Assembly: GCF_039555335.1 (NCBI RefSeq) | Contig: NC_092644.1 | Span: 43,076,667 to 43,140,666 of the forward strand | Source: Amphiura filiformis | Lineage: Eukaryota > Echinodermata > Ophiuroidea > Amphilepidida > Amphiuridae | Reading direction: 5' to 3' | Length of the DNA stretch: 64,000 nt | The notes under the pieces: generated by a model | Told to the model about the DNA's origin: nothing | What the model saw: only the letters and a program-made list of their open reading frames with translations | Database searches by the model: none | Translations under genes and position numbers: made by a program | In this document: positions 23,429 to 36,345 of the stretch, piece after piece | Layout of the letters: each line of letters begins with the position of its first letter | Position numbering within the stretch: the first letter of the stretch is position 1

Positions 23429-23719
23429 CAGGGTCTTAGCTAGCCACCCGTCTGGCCGTCATTTTAGACAGGGAGTTTACTCCTGGGACGGGGAAAATTA
23501 ATGCCTTTGACAGATGCTATATTATAAATTGTATGTTTTGAGAAGCTAAATGACCTTTTTAGTAGACCCAATTTGTAGAACAAGGCCATATCAGAACATA
23601 TTTGAACTTCTTGAACCCCCAATGGGCTGTAGATGTCTAGTAAATGTTTTAAAGGTCAAATTAGGACAGGCAATTTTAATCAAATGACGTGCAACCCTCA
23701 ATTTGTAGCTAAGACCCTG
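23429..23719. mobile_element. hAT-like MITE, copy 2 (nested)
   Basis: 291 bp from CAGGGTCTTAGCTAG to TAGCTAAGACCCTG. Flanking octamers CCCTCGGC (23421-23428) and CTCTCGGC (23720-23727) match at 7 of 8, an 8-bp target duplication as in hAT. Homologous to 10807-11088 in opposite orientation. It has no coding frame. Confidence 0.85.
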
Positions 23720-23805
23720 CTCTCGGCTCACCAAAAATCTTTGCCCCCCTTTTATGCCAAATGTGTGAGATCCCAGTTTGCAAACCTTATAATTATGGTC
23801 TAGAT

Positions 23806-24022
23806 CAGCGTTCGAAATTTTGGTTGTCCGGTTGCCCGGGACAACTAAAAAAGTCGCTGGACAACCAAAAATACTGATTCGGTTGTCCGCCGGACAACCA
23901 TAAATCTAGCCAAAAGTCACATTTGTAGGCCTACGGACAACCAAAAACTTAGACGGACAACCAGAAATTGTAATCTGGTTGTCCGTGGGACAACCATTTA
24001 TTTTTCCTAAATTCGAACACTG
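23806..24022. mobile_element. hAT-like MITE with perfect 8-bp TSD and GGTTGTCC motifs
   Basis: GTCTAGAT at 23798-23805 and 24023-24030 is a perfect 8-bp duplication. The 217 bp element runs from CAGCGTTCGAAATTT to AATTCGAACACTG. Inside, GGTTGTCCG and its complement GGACAACC occur about eight times in both orientations. It belongs to a different family from 23429-23719, and both sit in the same host repeat. Confidence 0.88.
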
Positions 24023-24262
24023 GTCTAGATATATATAAGTGGCGAGCGCAGCGAGCAGGAAAATTTGCATAAACCATTTCCGTACTGTTTTCCGAAGCCT
24101 TTTAGAGCGTTTTAATTAAAACGCGCCCCATGAATGTGTGCCAAAATCGCTTGCCCCCCACACACCGGCTGGCCAAAAATTGCTTGTTTCCCCCTTTCGC
24201 TCGCCAAAAATTTCTTGCCCCCAATTTTACCCTCCCCAGGGCTCATAATTATTGCACAGGTT

Positions 24263-24490
24263 TTTGCAATAATCATGTCTACCCGGGGTGGGCAATTCTC
24301 AAAATAGTCTGCCAAAAATTGCTTCCCCACCCCCTCCCTTTGGCAATGCCAAAAAATCTTTGCCCCTTTGATGTGCCAAAAAACCTGGCTTTGGCACCCC
24401 CTTTTGACATACAACAAATCTATGTCCCAAGGCCCCCCTTTACACATGTGCAAGATGGCCACGTGTTTTTAACTCGCCACCCTTAGCGTT
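24263..24490. repeat. Further fragment of the GCCAAAAA repeat family
   Basis: Contains GCCAAAAATTGCTTCCCC, GCCAAAAAATCTTTGCCCC and GTGCCAAAAAACC units, the same vocabulary as 23349-24262. The short frames on both strands are repeat translations. Confidence 0.55.
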
Positions 24491-24700
24491 ACATCACAAA
24501 TATTATGAATTTTTACACCAATCAAGTTTCAAATTAGAATATCTCCACAACTATCAACCCTAAACTAGCAAAAGTATACATTTTTGGAAAGCTGAAGGCA
24601 TAAGCAATTTAAATATACACATTTCAACTCATTTTACAGGGTGACCTTGAAGTTATACAGGGTGGAATAAAAAAAATCCAAATAAAAAATGGGTCACCTA

Positions 24701-25130
24701 AGGCCAATTACAATTGATCCTTAGTTTCCTGTTTCCCTCACGCGTCCAAAATCAAGAATGGAAAAATATTTAATTATTTTATTTTTATTTAGGTATTTTC
24801 ATCTTTTAATTGACTTTGTAATTACTTTTATTTGCTAATATCTGCTTTTGATCATCTCAACTTTGATTATGAATATAAAACAAGAACATTGTAGGGTCCC
24901 CTACTAATATTAAGGTAAAAAATCAATTATGAAGGTAAAATAATTAAATCCGTAGTCTTAGTCAAAATGACCAAATGGACTGTTGATAATAGTCACGACC
25001 ACATTTTCAAAATAAAGAAAGTAATAGATAATTAATAATTAATAGATAATTAATAATTAATAATTAAAAGTCGCCTCGTCCTTTATTTTCAAACTTGAAA
25101 CAGGAAACTAAGAATTAATTGTGAAGGGCC
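24701..25130. mobile_element. TA-flanked inverted-repeat element
   Basis: TA at 24699-24700 and 25131-25132. Ends AGGCCAATTACAATTGATCC and the inverse of TTAATTGTGAAGGGCC, both followed inward by TTAGTTTCCTGTTTC. 430 bp with ATTAATAATTAATAGAT repeats near 25030. No coding frame. Confidence 0.7.
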
Positions 25131-27016
25131 TAATGCATTGCTTATTACTAACTTGCAGTTATAAACTGAAAGTAAACAACATTGATTTGGTTAGAGGTTA
25201 GGGGGAGCCCACTGATTTTGGAAGAAAAAAAAATCACAGCTGTTTGGTAATCTCGAATACAGGGTGTCCCAAAACATGTTCAAATTTTTTTACAATTCAA
25301 CATATTTTGAACTGAAACATTTTACCCCTAGCCCATACAAAAAAAGTAAGTCCATATTTAGATTCCTCATCAAATTTCCTCTCAGAAAATGTAAACTTTG
25401 ACTATGATAGGATAAGTAATTAAAAATTTAGGGCAACTTTTAGATTTTGAAGACATCCGCATTGCTTACTACAGTGTTTAATATGAAAACAGGTAGTTTT
25501 GCACATAAAAGTTTGCATTTCATAGACTAAACCAATCATAAAGAGTTCAAAATGATTAAAACAATTAGCAGAATAAATAATCTTTCAAAAGAGCTCTTAA
25601 CCATGTCTGTAGCCCATATGGATGCAAAGATATGATCAGTTGATTCAACGCGCACACACAAAATCTTTATTTCCCATAGACTTTGCACATACCGCCACCG
25701 CCTCATCCGCCACCACCTCATCCCCCACCTCGGTCATTCTGAACTCAAACAACTCTAACTCCACTATCTTAGCTGATAAACAATTCTCCTTTGGAGGTCT
25801 TTTAGGGCACACATTTAGCTACAACATGACACCAAACACACTTCAATACCTTTTGTTTAAGCAGAGATATAACAATTTGAACGAGTCTCGATTTGGAAAA
25901 GCGTAACAACACCACCATTTTTGGGTGGCGAGTTCAAAACGCGTGGCCAAAATCCAAATTTAAAACCTGAAATTTCCGAACGGCTTGCCAAAAATCGCTT
26001 GCCCCTCCCCCTCGGCCTGACGTCATTAATCATGCTTAATTGATTGAGCGAAGAAGTAGGATATACAATCATGTAGTCACTTTATGACCCCTTAATGACC
26101 TTAAATAAATTTTTAAATGTTTTAAACATGTTTAGAATGTCATAAGGATCATTGCATTTAAATTTAAGCTCAATCGGAGCATTTTTGATTAAAATAACCT
26201 TTTTTGACCCCTGTGACCCCTGGATGACCTCTGACGTTTTGGAAATATTTTTATTATATTCTTTATGTTTTCCTCTTTCATATGACACCACTCATTCACT
26301 CGGTCGGACATCCGGGAACATTGTCCCCTTTTGCACTAGTGCGCGCATAGCAACCAGCTCGAGAAAGGGGAACTGCACATGCGCTGCACATGCGCTGCAC
26401 ATGCGTACACTGGTTTTACAAGGTTATTTCCACTTTGTGACGTCAGCCCGACCAAGAGAATGGGGTCATACCTTCGTGGCATTTAGAGATATGTCCATTT
26501 CAGACCAAATGGTTAGTCAGTATTAGTAAAGCTAGTAAGCTAGTAAGCTAGTAAACATTCACTCATCATAATATTTATAGGCTGATACCATTTCATGGTT
26601 CAGCAAAAATAATCATAAAGAAACAATACAAGCCCCAATTAAAAACAAATTAAACTAATAAATTAATATAAATAAACTGATAAATAAATAAATAAATCTG
26701 AATAAAGAAATAATTTCGCTCCTGCCTGACTCGACGCCCGGCCCACACACATGCGATGAGTCTGCTGATCATCACTGTCACTGATCATGTCCATCAGAGC
26801 TGACTGCACTGCCTGCTGTGTCCTCTATCGATACGATCAATATAACGGTAGAGTCGGCAGTCCTTTAAAACTTACTCATGTGTTCCTGTAAGAGCTCACC
26901 TCTTGTCAGGGATTATCCCCGGGGATTATCTTGTGAAGACTACTTTATTATCATATGAAAGGATGACATTATAATAACAATAGGCTACGAGTCAGGTTTG
27001 AACGTTTTGTAATCAT
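25131..27016. other. Intergenic, no gene seen; one GC-richer block
   Basis: A fragment of the GCCAAAAATCGCTTGCCCC family lies at about 25900-26010. Three tandem copies of the 11-mer TGCACATGCGC lie at about 26373-26405. The block at about 26710-26870 is GC-richer and low in repeats and might be regulatory. No exon could be assigned; the missing first exon of ACADM may be anywhere upstream of 18381. Confidence 0.35.
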
Positions 27017-27080
27017 AATCAAACTCAAAATACACCCACCTTCAGCGATCGTACACACAATCTATACGCCATTTTTAGAT
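27017..27080. repeat. Left half of the dispersed repeat split by the 5.4 kb element
   Basis: Matches 1049-1112 from AATCAAACTCAAAATACACC to CCATTTTTAGAT. The right half resumes at 32506. Confidence 0.88.
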
Positions 27081-27601
27081 GGTAATTGCTGATTTCCAAC
27101 CGCCGGACCGACTTCATGAATAATTAATCTGATGACGTACATAACAGGTTTTCGAGTATCATTCACAGATTATCAAACACATAGTGGGGGATGTGGTGCT
27201 CGGTGCAGTGTTTCAATTTATAATAGTTCTTATAATATTGCAATCATGCCGAGACTCTTTTGTATTGCATATCTAAATCAATGATGGTCTGTTGGAGTAA
27301 ACTCTTATCTAATTATTTTATTAATTCTAGGGCCTAGACCTACATTCTAGACCTACATTAAAGGCCCATTCCCGGGGCCCATTCAGCGATTTGCTCATCC
27401 GGACGATCGTAAAAATCATCAAAATTCAGATTTAGGTACCTTTGTCATTGTCAAAGATGTGCTAACATAGCCTGCGAATGGTTCAGCCGAAAGCCATGTA
27501 TTTAAGACAAAATAAGACATTTTACACGAATCTGTAATTTAGATACTGACAGTATCTAAATTAGCTACATGCAATTGAATGGGGCTTCAACTTCATCAGT
27601 A

Positions 27602-28643
27602 GGGGAAGGTGGGGCATAACGGACCCCCGGGGCAAAACGGACCCATAGAGAAAAATAGGCCTTGGCAATACTGCCGTCTATGCGAATTATATTGATGAAC
27701 ACAAGTATGGCCACGCAGATTTACAACAAAAATTTGATCAGAAACAATCTACTGACATCCGAGCAAGATCGAGTCAAAAAATTACAACCTGTCTGACGTA
27801 AGATATGTAGATGTTTAATGCGCGGAAATTTTACTTCATTAATATCGGATTCCCAAATAATTGTGTATATTGTAAACACTATAAGGTACTAGTTTTGAGC
27901 TGTATGTACTGTATGGCCTATATGCTACAATGTATTATGCATGCAACCTATTCCTAAAAAATCGGGTATGGGGCAAAACGGAACGCCAAGTGTGGGGCAT
28001 AACGGAACAGGGTTCCGTTTTGCCCCGGGCGTTTTGCCCCACAGATGGGTTCCGTTTTGCCCCAATTGGACACAATACGTCTTCTCTCAAGGAAATGTAG
28101 GCGTTATCTAGGGGCCTACTCGAGCATGGTAAACACTTCGCTGAAACATAGGCATATTAAACTAGGCCTACAGATAGAATTAATGATTAAAAGTTAACTT
28201 ACTCCACAGAGATGGGTAGGCCTACTTAATATTTCTTTCTAATCAAATATTGGTCATACATACATTGGCCTACTAGGTCTATAAGAAGTTAACCACTCAC
28301 TCCACAGAGATGGTAGGCCCACTTAATATTGTAACCTAGACCTACATATAACTAGGCCTAGGGCCTACCGATGGAACTGCTGATATAAGTTTACACCCAG
28401 GGTGCCGTTTTGCCCCATAGGGAGGTTCCGTTTGCCCCGATAGTGGGGCAAAACGGATTTATTTTTTTGAAAATATTTCTTCATTTTTATAAAAAATTGT
28501 AAGATTTAAGTTATATTGGTTAATGGTATATTAAAGGTAAATACAAACTTCAACTGAACATATACCTTTTACAGTCATATTACTTATGGTGACGTCACAG
28601 AGCATCCTCGAAGTTAAGTGTTCCGTTATGCCCCACCTTCCCC
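27602..28643. mobile_element. TA-flanked TIR element with internal GGGGCAAAACGGA repeats
   Basis: TA at 27600-27601 and 28644-28645. Both ends start GGGGAAGGTGGGGCATAACG. Inside, GGGGCAAAACGGA and its complement recur at about 27630, 27968, 28006-28060, 28400 and 28440. A diverged local duplication containing TCCACAGAGATGG occurs at about 28205 and 28303. No coding frame. The TIR start resembles that of 34213-34981. Confidence 0.82.
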
Positions 28644-28779
28644 TACTGCTGTTTTCTTCGTTTTTGGCCAAATTTGTCTTTTTCAGAATGCCAAGTTACA
28701 ATTTGAATGACTTATCCTTCACTTTTAAGCAATTTATATACAATTTTAATTTTTTATATTTGTGCTTGGGATCACTGAA

Positions 28780-29110
28780 TGGGTCTTTAATTAATTAATT
28801 AATTAATTAATTAATTACTTAATTAATTAATTAATTAAACTCTTATCTAATTATTTTATTAATTCTAGGGCATAGACCTACATTAATTAATTAATTTATT
28901 TATTTATTTATTTATTTATCAATTAATTTATTTATTTATTTTTTATTAATTTATTAATTTATTTATTAATCTATTAATCTATTAATTAATTAATTAATTA
29001 ATTAATTATTTTATTAAATATTAAGTTATTAATTAATTTATTTATTCATTTATTAATTTATTATTTTATTAAGATATTAAGTAATTTATTTATTTATTAA
29101 TTTATTTAAT
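28780..29110. repeat. TTAA/TTTA simple-sequence tract
   Basis: Long runs of TTAATTAA and TTTATTTA with occasional interruptions. A 47-bp segment beginning ACTCTTATCTAATTATTTTA lies here at about 28839 and also at about 27301, a direct repeat spanning the nested TA element. Confidence 0.9.
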
Positions 29111-29227
29111 TTATAGGGCCTAGGCCTATACTTATGGTACTTAGGGCCTATGTATCTACATTTTGTATTTATTTGTTTGTGCGTGTATTTATTTATTTAA
29201 TTATTTTTGTTTAATCACCTATCACAT

Positions 29228-30122
29228 CTCGAACTATATGAATCAATCACTCATCCATCACTCTTACTCACCCTTCTCATCACTCACACCTCTTACTCAC
29301 CCCTCTCATTACTCACTCGACTCACCCACTCACTCACTCCTTCACTCACTCACTCACTCACTCACTCACTTAATCACTCACTCACTCACTAAATTAATCA
29401 ATCACTCAATCAATCACTCTACCATCACTCACTCACTCACTATACTCATTCACTCACTCACTCACTCAACTTTCACACACTCGATCACTCACCCCCACAC
29501 TCACACCCCGTCAATCAATCACTCCACTATCATTCACTCACTCACTCACTCACTTAATCAATCAATCACTCAATCAACCACTCCACTATCATTCACTCAC
29601 TCACTCAATCACTCGGTCACTCAATCAATCAATCACATAAAAGATAGTCCTCACTCCACTCACCCCCCCCCCCACACACCCCCACACACACCCACACTCA
29701 CTCACTCAATCAATCACTCCACTGTCATTCACTCACTCACTCACTCAATCAATCAATCACTCAATCAACCACTCCACTATCATTCACTCACTCAATCAAT
29801 CAATCACTCGGTCCGACTCAATCAATCACTCACTCACTCACTCACTAAATTAATCAATCACTCAATCAATCACTCCATCAATCACTCTACCATCACTCAC
29901 TCACTCACTAACTCTCTCACTCACTCACTTACTCACTCACTCACTCACACACTCACCCCCCACACACTCACTCACTCACTTACTCAATCAATAAATCAAT
30001 CAATCACTCGGTCACTCAATCAATCAATCACTACTATTGCACATAAAAGATAGTCCTCACTCACTCACACCCCCACTCACCCCCACACTCACTCACTCAA
30101 TCAATCAATCACTCCACTGTCA
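29228..30122. repeat. ACTC / AATC tetranucleotide array (~0.9 kb)
   Basis: Alternating CACTCACT and CAATCAAT runs with short C-rich interruptions. Higher-order units recur, such as CACTCCACTATCATTCACTC (at least four times). A 296-codon frame over 29163-30053 is a translation of the repeat (THSLTHSLN) and not a credible protein. Confidence 0.92.
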
Positions 30123-30349
30123 TTTTGATTGGGTGAGTAATGAGTGTGTGAGCGATTGCTGAAGTAATGATTGCTTGATTATTGATATGTTGATGGATAG
30201 GTTGGTTGCGTTTGATCGCGTTAGTATTTGAACACACGCCTGCTTGATTGTTTATTGCTTGCTTGATAAGTTATTTAATTATTTATTTATTTAGATGCGA
30301 GCGATTAACAAATAAATAATAGATCAAATAAATAAACAAGCAAATATAT

Positions 30350-30854
<505 letters not shown>

Positions 30855-30859
30855 AATAA

Positions 30860-32395
30860 ATAAGCAAGCATTAAAAGATAAAACAATAAGCAAGCAAGCA
30901 ACAGTTATCAATTAATTTATTAACTTACAACGATTTACACCACTCCGAAGTAACTATAAACAAATAAATAAACAAAAACAGATAAACAAAGTGATTAACA
31001 TAAAATAACAAACAAATAAACAAACTTATAAAGAAACAAATAAACAATTTAATTAACAAAAGATAAACAAATAAACTATCAAATTAACAACAAACTTATA
31101 AGCAAACAAACAAACAATATGATTAACAAAAAATAAACAAATAAATAAACAAATTAGCAAAGTTATACAAAATGAACAAATAATTAACATAATATAACAA
31201 ACAAATAAACAAACTTATAAACAAACAAATCAACAATATAATTAACAAAAATAAATACACAAATAAATAAACAAATTATCAATAAACTTGTAAACAACAA
31301 ATAAACAAACTTATAAACAAATAAACAAACAAACAAACTTATAAACAAACAAAATACAAACAAATAAACAAGCAAGCAAATAAACACACTTATAAACAAA
31401 CAAGTAACATTATCATTAACAAAAATAAACAAATTAATAAACAAATTAACAAACTCATAAACAAACTAATTAACAAACAAATAAACAAACTTATAAACAA
31501 ATTAATAAAATCGTGTTTAAACAAACAAGTAAACAAACTTATCAAAAAAACACAAGTAGACAAAAATAACAAACTTATAAACAAACAAACAAAATACAGA
31601 CAAATAAACAAAGTCGTTATTAAACAAAAGATAAATAATAAATAAGCAAACAAATAAATAGGTTAACAAACTTATAAACAAACAAACAATATGATTAACA
31701 AAAAATGAACAAATAAATAAACAAATAAACAAACTTATAAACAAACTAATTAACAAACAAATAAATAAAAAATCAAACTTATAAACAAATAAATAAACGT
31801 TTAAACAAACAAGTCAACAAACTTTAAAAAATAAACAAGTAAACATAAACAAAAATAAACAAATTAACAAAATAATATAAAATAACAAACAAATAAACAA
31901 ACTTATAAAACAAACAAATAAACAATATAATTAAACAATAAAATCAAATAAACAAATTAACAACAAACTTATTAACAAACAAATAAAATTATACACAAAT
32001 AAATAAACAAACAAACAAAATTCAAACAAATAGTCATTAACAAAACACAAACAAACCAATAAATTAACAAACTTATAAACAAATAAATAAACAATATGAT
32101 TAACAAAAAATAAACAAAGAAATAAACAAATTAACAAACTTATAAACAAACTAATTAACAAACAAACAAATGAATAAACAAACTTATAAACAAATAAATA
32201 AAGAAACGCTGAAACAAACAAGTCAATAACAAGTTATAACAAGTAAACAAAACAATTAACAAAAAAACAAAAAAAAAAATCAAACAAATAAACAAACCAA
32301 ATATAAACAAATAATTACTAAGTAAATAACAAACCATTAAACAATCAAATAAACAATACAATTAACCAACAATAACAAATAAATAAACCAATTGC
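30860..32395. repeat. AAAC/AAAT-rich degenerate array (~1.5 kb)
   Basis: Irregular AACAAATAAACAAAC units, with recurring phrases such as AACAAACTTATAAACAAAC and CAATATGATTAACAAAAAAT suggesting higher-order units. Minus-strand frames are Leu/Phe/Ile/Cys/Tyr-rich translations of the repeat (LFICLFICL) and not membrane proteins. Confidence 0.9.
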
Positions 32396-32505
32396 CCATG
32401 GTGTACACTACTGGTGTACTGCACAGAATACCTAGAACGCTTGTATATACGTCATTTAATTAATTATTCATAGATCGCTCCGGCGGTTGGAAATCAGCGA
32501 TTACC

Positions 32506-32940
32506 TTTTGGATTTGGTAACCAAAAAGGTGCGGTCAAATTGATATTTTGCCGTTCTCGGATCGGATACTGACTTTCGATGACTGACTTTCGATACTAGA
32601 GATGGGCGTAGCTCGGGGCGTATGCCAAACAAGAAATATCTTTAAAAAAAGACAACTTGCCCCGCCGCCCCCCCCCCCAATTTGAGGGCTCATAATTATT
32701 GCACAGCCCCTAATTTTGCATTGACAAGTACTATGAATGCTACATGTAGGCCTAGCGCATCGCACAGAATTTGTTATATCAAGAAGTTCAATCTGGGAGC
32801 AAAATTCGGTACTTTCGAATTCACGCGCTTCGCGCACATTTGTTCCATTCAATTTTCATTCTTGATCATTTTAACTTGAATTGGTATTGAAATTGGCAGA
32901 CTTTCTGAACTTCGCGAGGAAGTTATTCAGAGAAACTTAA
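32506..32940. repeat. Right half of the dispersed repeat split by the 5.4 kb element
   Basis: After TTTTGGAT it continues TTGGTAAC and matches 1113-1552 nearly throughout, including CGGATCGGATACTGACTTTC, with a few short indels. Confidence 0.9.
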
Positions 32941-34210
32941 TCTGGGAGCACTGAACGTCCCCGTGAAAACGCCACTTTCAAATTACAAATTCTCTCCTTC
33001 AATGTTCATTATTTGATTATTAAAAGGTGCCAGATCACGGTATTCATTAAAGAAACGTAATTATGACAGCTAAACACGCTACTTCGCCCCGTTTCAAGTT
33101 CAAAGAAATTTACACCACTGCTGTTAACATGCACAGATATGATGCAAAGTTACCGGTATATGATAGTAATATGTACAGGTCCACATGATTTATGTATTTC
33201 AGAGAGAAATCCTTGGAAATTCAGACCGTATGGTTAAGAAATGTAACATACGTTACCATAAAGTGCAGAATTAAAACAAAAAAGTGGCTATAAACTGTTG
33301 AGCAAATTACAGCCGCAGGTAGGCCTACGTGTACTTAAATTGATCAACTATACTTTATTAATATCATTCCCAACATACATGACGGGCAATTTGAAGTTAA
33401 AATGTAACCTACGTGATAGAAACATACGTTACAATTAATTTTAACACCTTACTAAAATTTACTAAAATCGCGCCCGATTACCCGTGTATTGTTTTCTTAT
33501 AACACCGCCATGATTATACATGTAGGCCCTAAGTACTTAGGAAAGGGGCCGGCATTACAGAAAAATTGGCTCAATGAAAAGTATCCTAATTGTATGTTTC
33601 ATGTAAATTTTTAATTCTTTTTCAACTCTTTTTGAGGCAATCAATTCCCTTTTTGAACTAAAAGGCGACATTGCATTGTTTTATGCCAAACAATTAGTTT
33701 TTGCATTATCAACCAAAGAGCTTGCAGTACCCCTTTCAATGGTAACGTACATGTATGTTTCATATAAGTTACCCATAGAAAACACTATGGGCATTATTGA
33801 AATTGATGTAAAAGTAAAAGTTCACAAGATGTGATCGTCATATTTTCCAGAATGAAAACATGTATGTAGCCTGCATAATATATACTGTAATAGAAGTATA
33901 CGGCTTAGGAACGGTTTGGTCACTCACGGACCTTTAAATTTAGCAGTGAACGGCTCTTTTCAGAGCCATCAGTAGGCAAAGACCGCGGCCTACATGTCTC
34001 ATTCTTAGGTATTTGTTCTAAAGAAGTCAGAGCTATACTTCTGACAAAAGATTGACAGTTCCAAACTTGTCCGACGCGACGGCGAACCCGCTAAAAATTG
34101 TTATGAACTCCCGTCGTAAAAGCCTATCACACAATTTGACAAAATTAATGTTTAAGATATCTCAATTATATCATTCATAACATTTTTAGTCATTGTTATC
34201 CATAGAACGA
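32941..34210. other. Intergenic, no gene seen apart from the histone-type 3' signal
   Basis: No exon, array or TIR element was recognised. Frames upstream of the stem-loop at 33952 do not encode any histone. Confidence 0.4.
33952..33967 (+). promoter_or_regulatory. Histone mRNA-type 3' stem-loop (orphan)
   Basis: GGCTCTTTTCAGAGCC is an exact match to the histone 3' stem-loop: 6-bp stem with a 4-nt TTTC loop. It is followed 10 nt later by CAAAGA (33977-33982), which resembles the purine-rich downstream element bound by U7 snRNA. It is preceded by an A-rich/AAC context (GTGAAC) as is usual. No histone coding sequence was found in the kilobase upstream. Confidence 0.65.
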
Positions 34211-34212
34211 TA

Positions 34213-34981
34213 GGAGAAAGTGGGGAAATCCCGGGCACCTTTCGTTAAGGCTACACAGGTACAAGATTAAATAAAGTTCATCAGTGAAAATCATATCAAT
34301 GCAAAGTAGGAGTAATGTTCTAACTGGTAACCAGTTTTTAATAATTCAACATCTATAGTTAATAAGTTATAATTAAAAAACAAAATGGTAAAAAATGATG
34401 GGGTAATGCCGGACACGGGGTAATCCCGGACACATGATTGCTGCTAAGAGGGAAAGTGGAGTAGGATGATAATCCCCTAGAATGTATTAGGTACTTCTGT
34501 TACCTCAAGCATACAACTATGGGGACTGTTGTTGTTGTCTATATTTTCGAAATAACAAGTGTCCGGCATTACCCCATGTACAGAGACGCATGTGTGTCCG
34601 GGATTACCCCTCACGGTCCCGATTTAATTTTTTAGTGCTTGTTCTACTAATCCATTTTTAAGATACCAAAATTCATACATCCAGCTAACAATCAAGTATC
34701 AAACATAATTTTCATCCATACTTCATCTGTGTCCCTTGTCGCATTATTTTGTCACCCAGCTAATAAATCACTTTTCAGATAAAAAGTCAAAAATTACAAT
34801 TTCTGTTTTTTCGTAATTTTCACAAAGAAAGACGAGACCCAAAGCGCTGGTAGTAGTACACGTGAGGTACACCTTGAGGTAGCTAATACCCCAAGGGAGT
34901 ATAATAGTGCCACCCTTCTCCGTTTAGCTGCAGTCGATGTGTCCGGGATTCCCCACAGTCCGGCATTACCCCACTTTCCCC
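34213..34981. mobile_element. TA-flanked TIR element with GGGGTAATCCCGGACAC repeats
   Basis: TA at 34211-34212 and 34982-34983. The left end GGAGAAAGTGGGGAAATCCC and the inverse of the right end GGGGAAAGTGGGGTAATGCC match. Internal copies of GGGGTAATNCCGGACAC or its complement occur at about 34401-34433, 34562 and 34595. Design is the same as 27602-28643 with a different repeat word. 769 bp, non-coding. Confidence 0.8.
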
Positions 34982-34983
34982 TA

Positions 34984-36337
34984 CAGGATATCATATTAGG
35001 ACCAATGAAGGTTTTAATTCTGTGCACAGAGTCAATATTGGATCTGTTATCAATGTACATACCTACAATCAAACATCCCATGCTGTACTACCAGCATGTC
35101 TACAAATGTAAATCTTTGGAACACCTAATATTCAGGATTGATGAATACCACCACCGAGTACTAATATTATAGAACTTTAAACAGTGGGGATGATTTCATT
35201 TCTTTCTTGTTCGTTAATTCAAGAGAAAATATCATATTTTCATCAAAATGTAACCATTTGGAATGTGTCTGTTATCAATCTGGACTGAAATGGAGTCATT
35301 CACCAAATTTCGTTCATCCACAAGTAGATGACATATCCAGTACATCTGCCTGCAAAACAATATCATCTCTCTTTCTGATAATAGCCACACATCTTGAAGG
35401 CCATCACAAGAACTATGCATAGGCAATTTAATGCAAATGAGGGAAATACCTATTGCCAACTTGGTAAAAGTGTACACTCATAGCCCAATTTAGTCACGAT
35501 AGCACCCATTTGGGGTTTGTGGTCGTGAATTATTGCAATTAAAAATATTTCTCTAAGAAGAAAAACACAATTCTAGTAGAAACAATCTTTACATTTATAA
35601 AGCTATTCGCTACTTGCACGGTTCCGCCATTATGCACTATGTGCGGGGAGAGCCTCGAACTGGCAGCATACATGAAAGGAAGAATTATGTAACCTTACAC
35701 AGAACGTTATGACTAGTTCAATTCCCATTCATGTATGCTGCCAGTTCGAGGCTCTCCCCGCACATAGTGCATAATGGCGGAAACTGTGCAAGCTTACCGA
35801 TATGGACGAATTTTCCATGGGCACTTTTTTAGACCCAAGATACAGTGCACCAAATTAAGTGTAAATTCCTTGTTATACCGCTATGGTGGAAAAAATAAAT
35901 AAGCATTAAAGGCTTAATGTACGATTTCCTTCAAATTTTAAATTTGTCATTATATACTCAAAATGCTGAAATAATTATCGGGAATGGTTTCTGTCCATTT
36001 TGGCGCTGAAATAACGAGGTAAAGTGAAAGAAACACTGCTTGTTATTTTGGCCGTTTAACACGCAGTTCTATGGGAGGACATAAAGTCATAATTTTTTGA
36101 ATTATGACTTTATGTTGAACTTTGCTCTGTTTACCTACAAACACGAACAATTTGGCTGATTCCATTTAGGTGCAAGTTGTGACATGTGTAAACATTACAA
36201 ATATGCCAAAAAATCAGGTTTGAAAAAAATTAACCAAATTCATATTATAAGATCGTATAGGCCTACATTATGACTTTAAATAAAAATGACATATTCCATA
36301 ATTCATATATTCCTTTATTATTTAGTCCCATAGTACA
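34984..36337. other. Intergenic, hairpin element only
   Basis: No exon recognised. Contains the foldback at 35613-35792 and AT-rich sequence. Confidence 0.4.
35613..35792. repeat. Foldback element with ~65-bp near-perfect arms
   Basis: Arms contain CCGCCATTATGCACTATGTG and GAGAGCCTCGAACTGGCAGC in one orientation and their complements on the other side, with a loop of about 50 bp. Very few mismatches, so it is recent or conserved. Confidence 0.85.
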
Positions 36338-36345
36338 GCTCAACC

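Larger units (their letters stand above)
23349..24262. mobile_element. Repeat with TAATTATGAGCCCC ends, interrupted by two hAT-like MITEs
   Basis: Left end AATAATTATGAGCCCC and right end GGGCTCATAATTATTGCACA are inverted relatives. Between them are GCCAAAAATCGCTTGCCCC-type units and a segment shared, inverted, with 30469-30720 (GAGCAGGAAAATTTGCATA, TTTTAGAGCGTTTTAA). Subtracting 23429-23719 and 23806-24022 leaves about 400 bp, the size of the relative at 30469-30854. The extreme left end is missing. Confidence 0.65.

Noticed and set aside
18382-27000. First coding exon of ACADM
   Set aside because: Several ATG-plus-donor combinations on the minus strand were tried (for example near 19570, 26880 and 26920); phases or stops did not fit.
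29163-30053. 296-residue open frame on the plus strand
   Set aside because: It translates the ACTC/AATC array (Thr-His-Ser-Leu repeats); no start context, no domain, pure low complexity.
31184-32361. Several minus-strand frames resembling membrane proteins (Leu/Phe/Ile/Cys rich)
   Set aside because: Translation of the AAAC/AAAT array; hydrophobic only because TTT and TTA codons dominate.
33000-33950. A histone gene ending at the 33952 stem-loop
   Set aside because: All three plus frames were checked for the conserved C-termini of the core histones; none is present.
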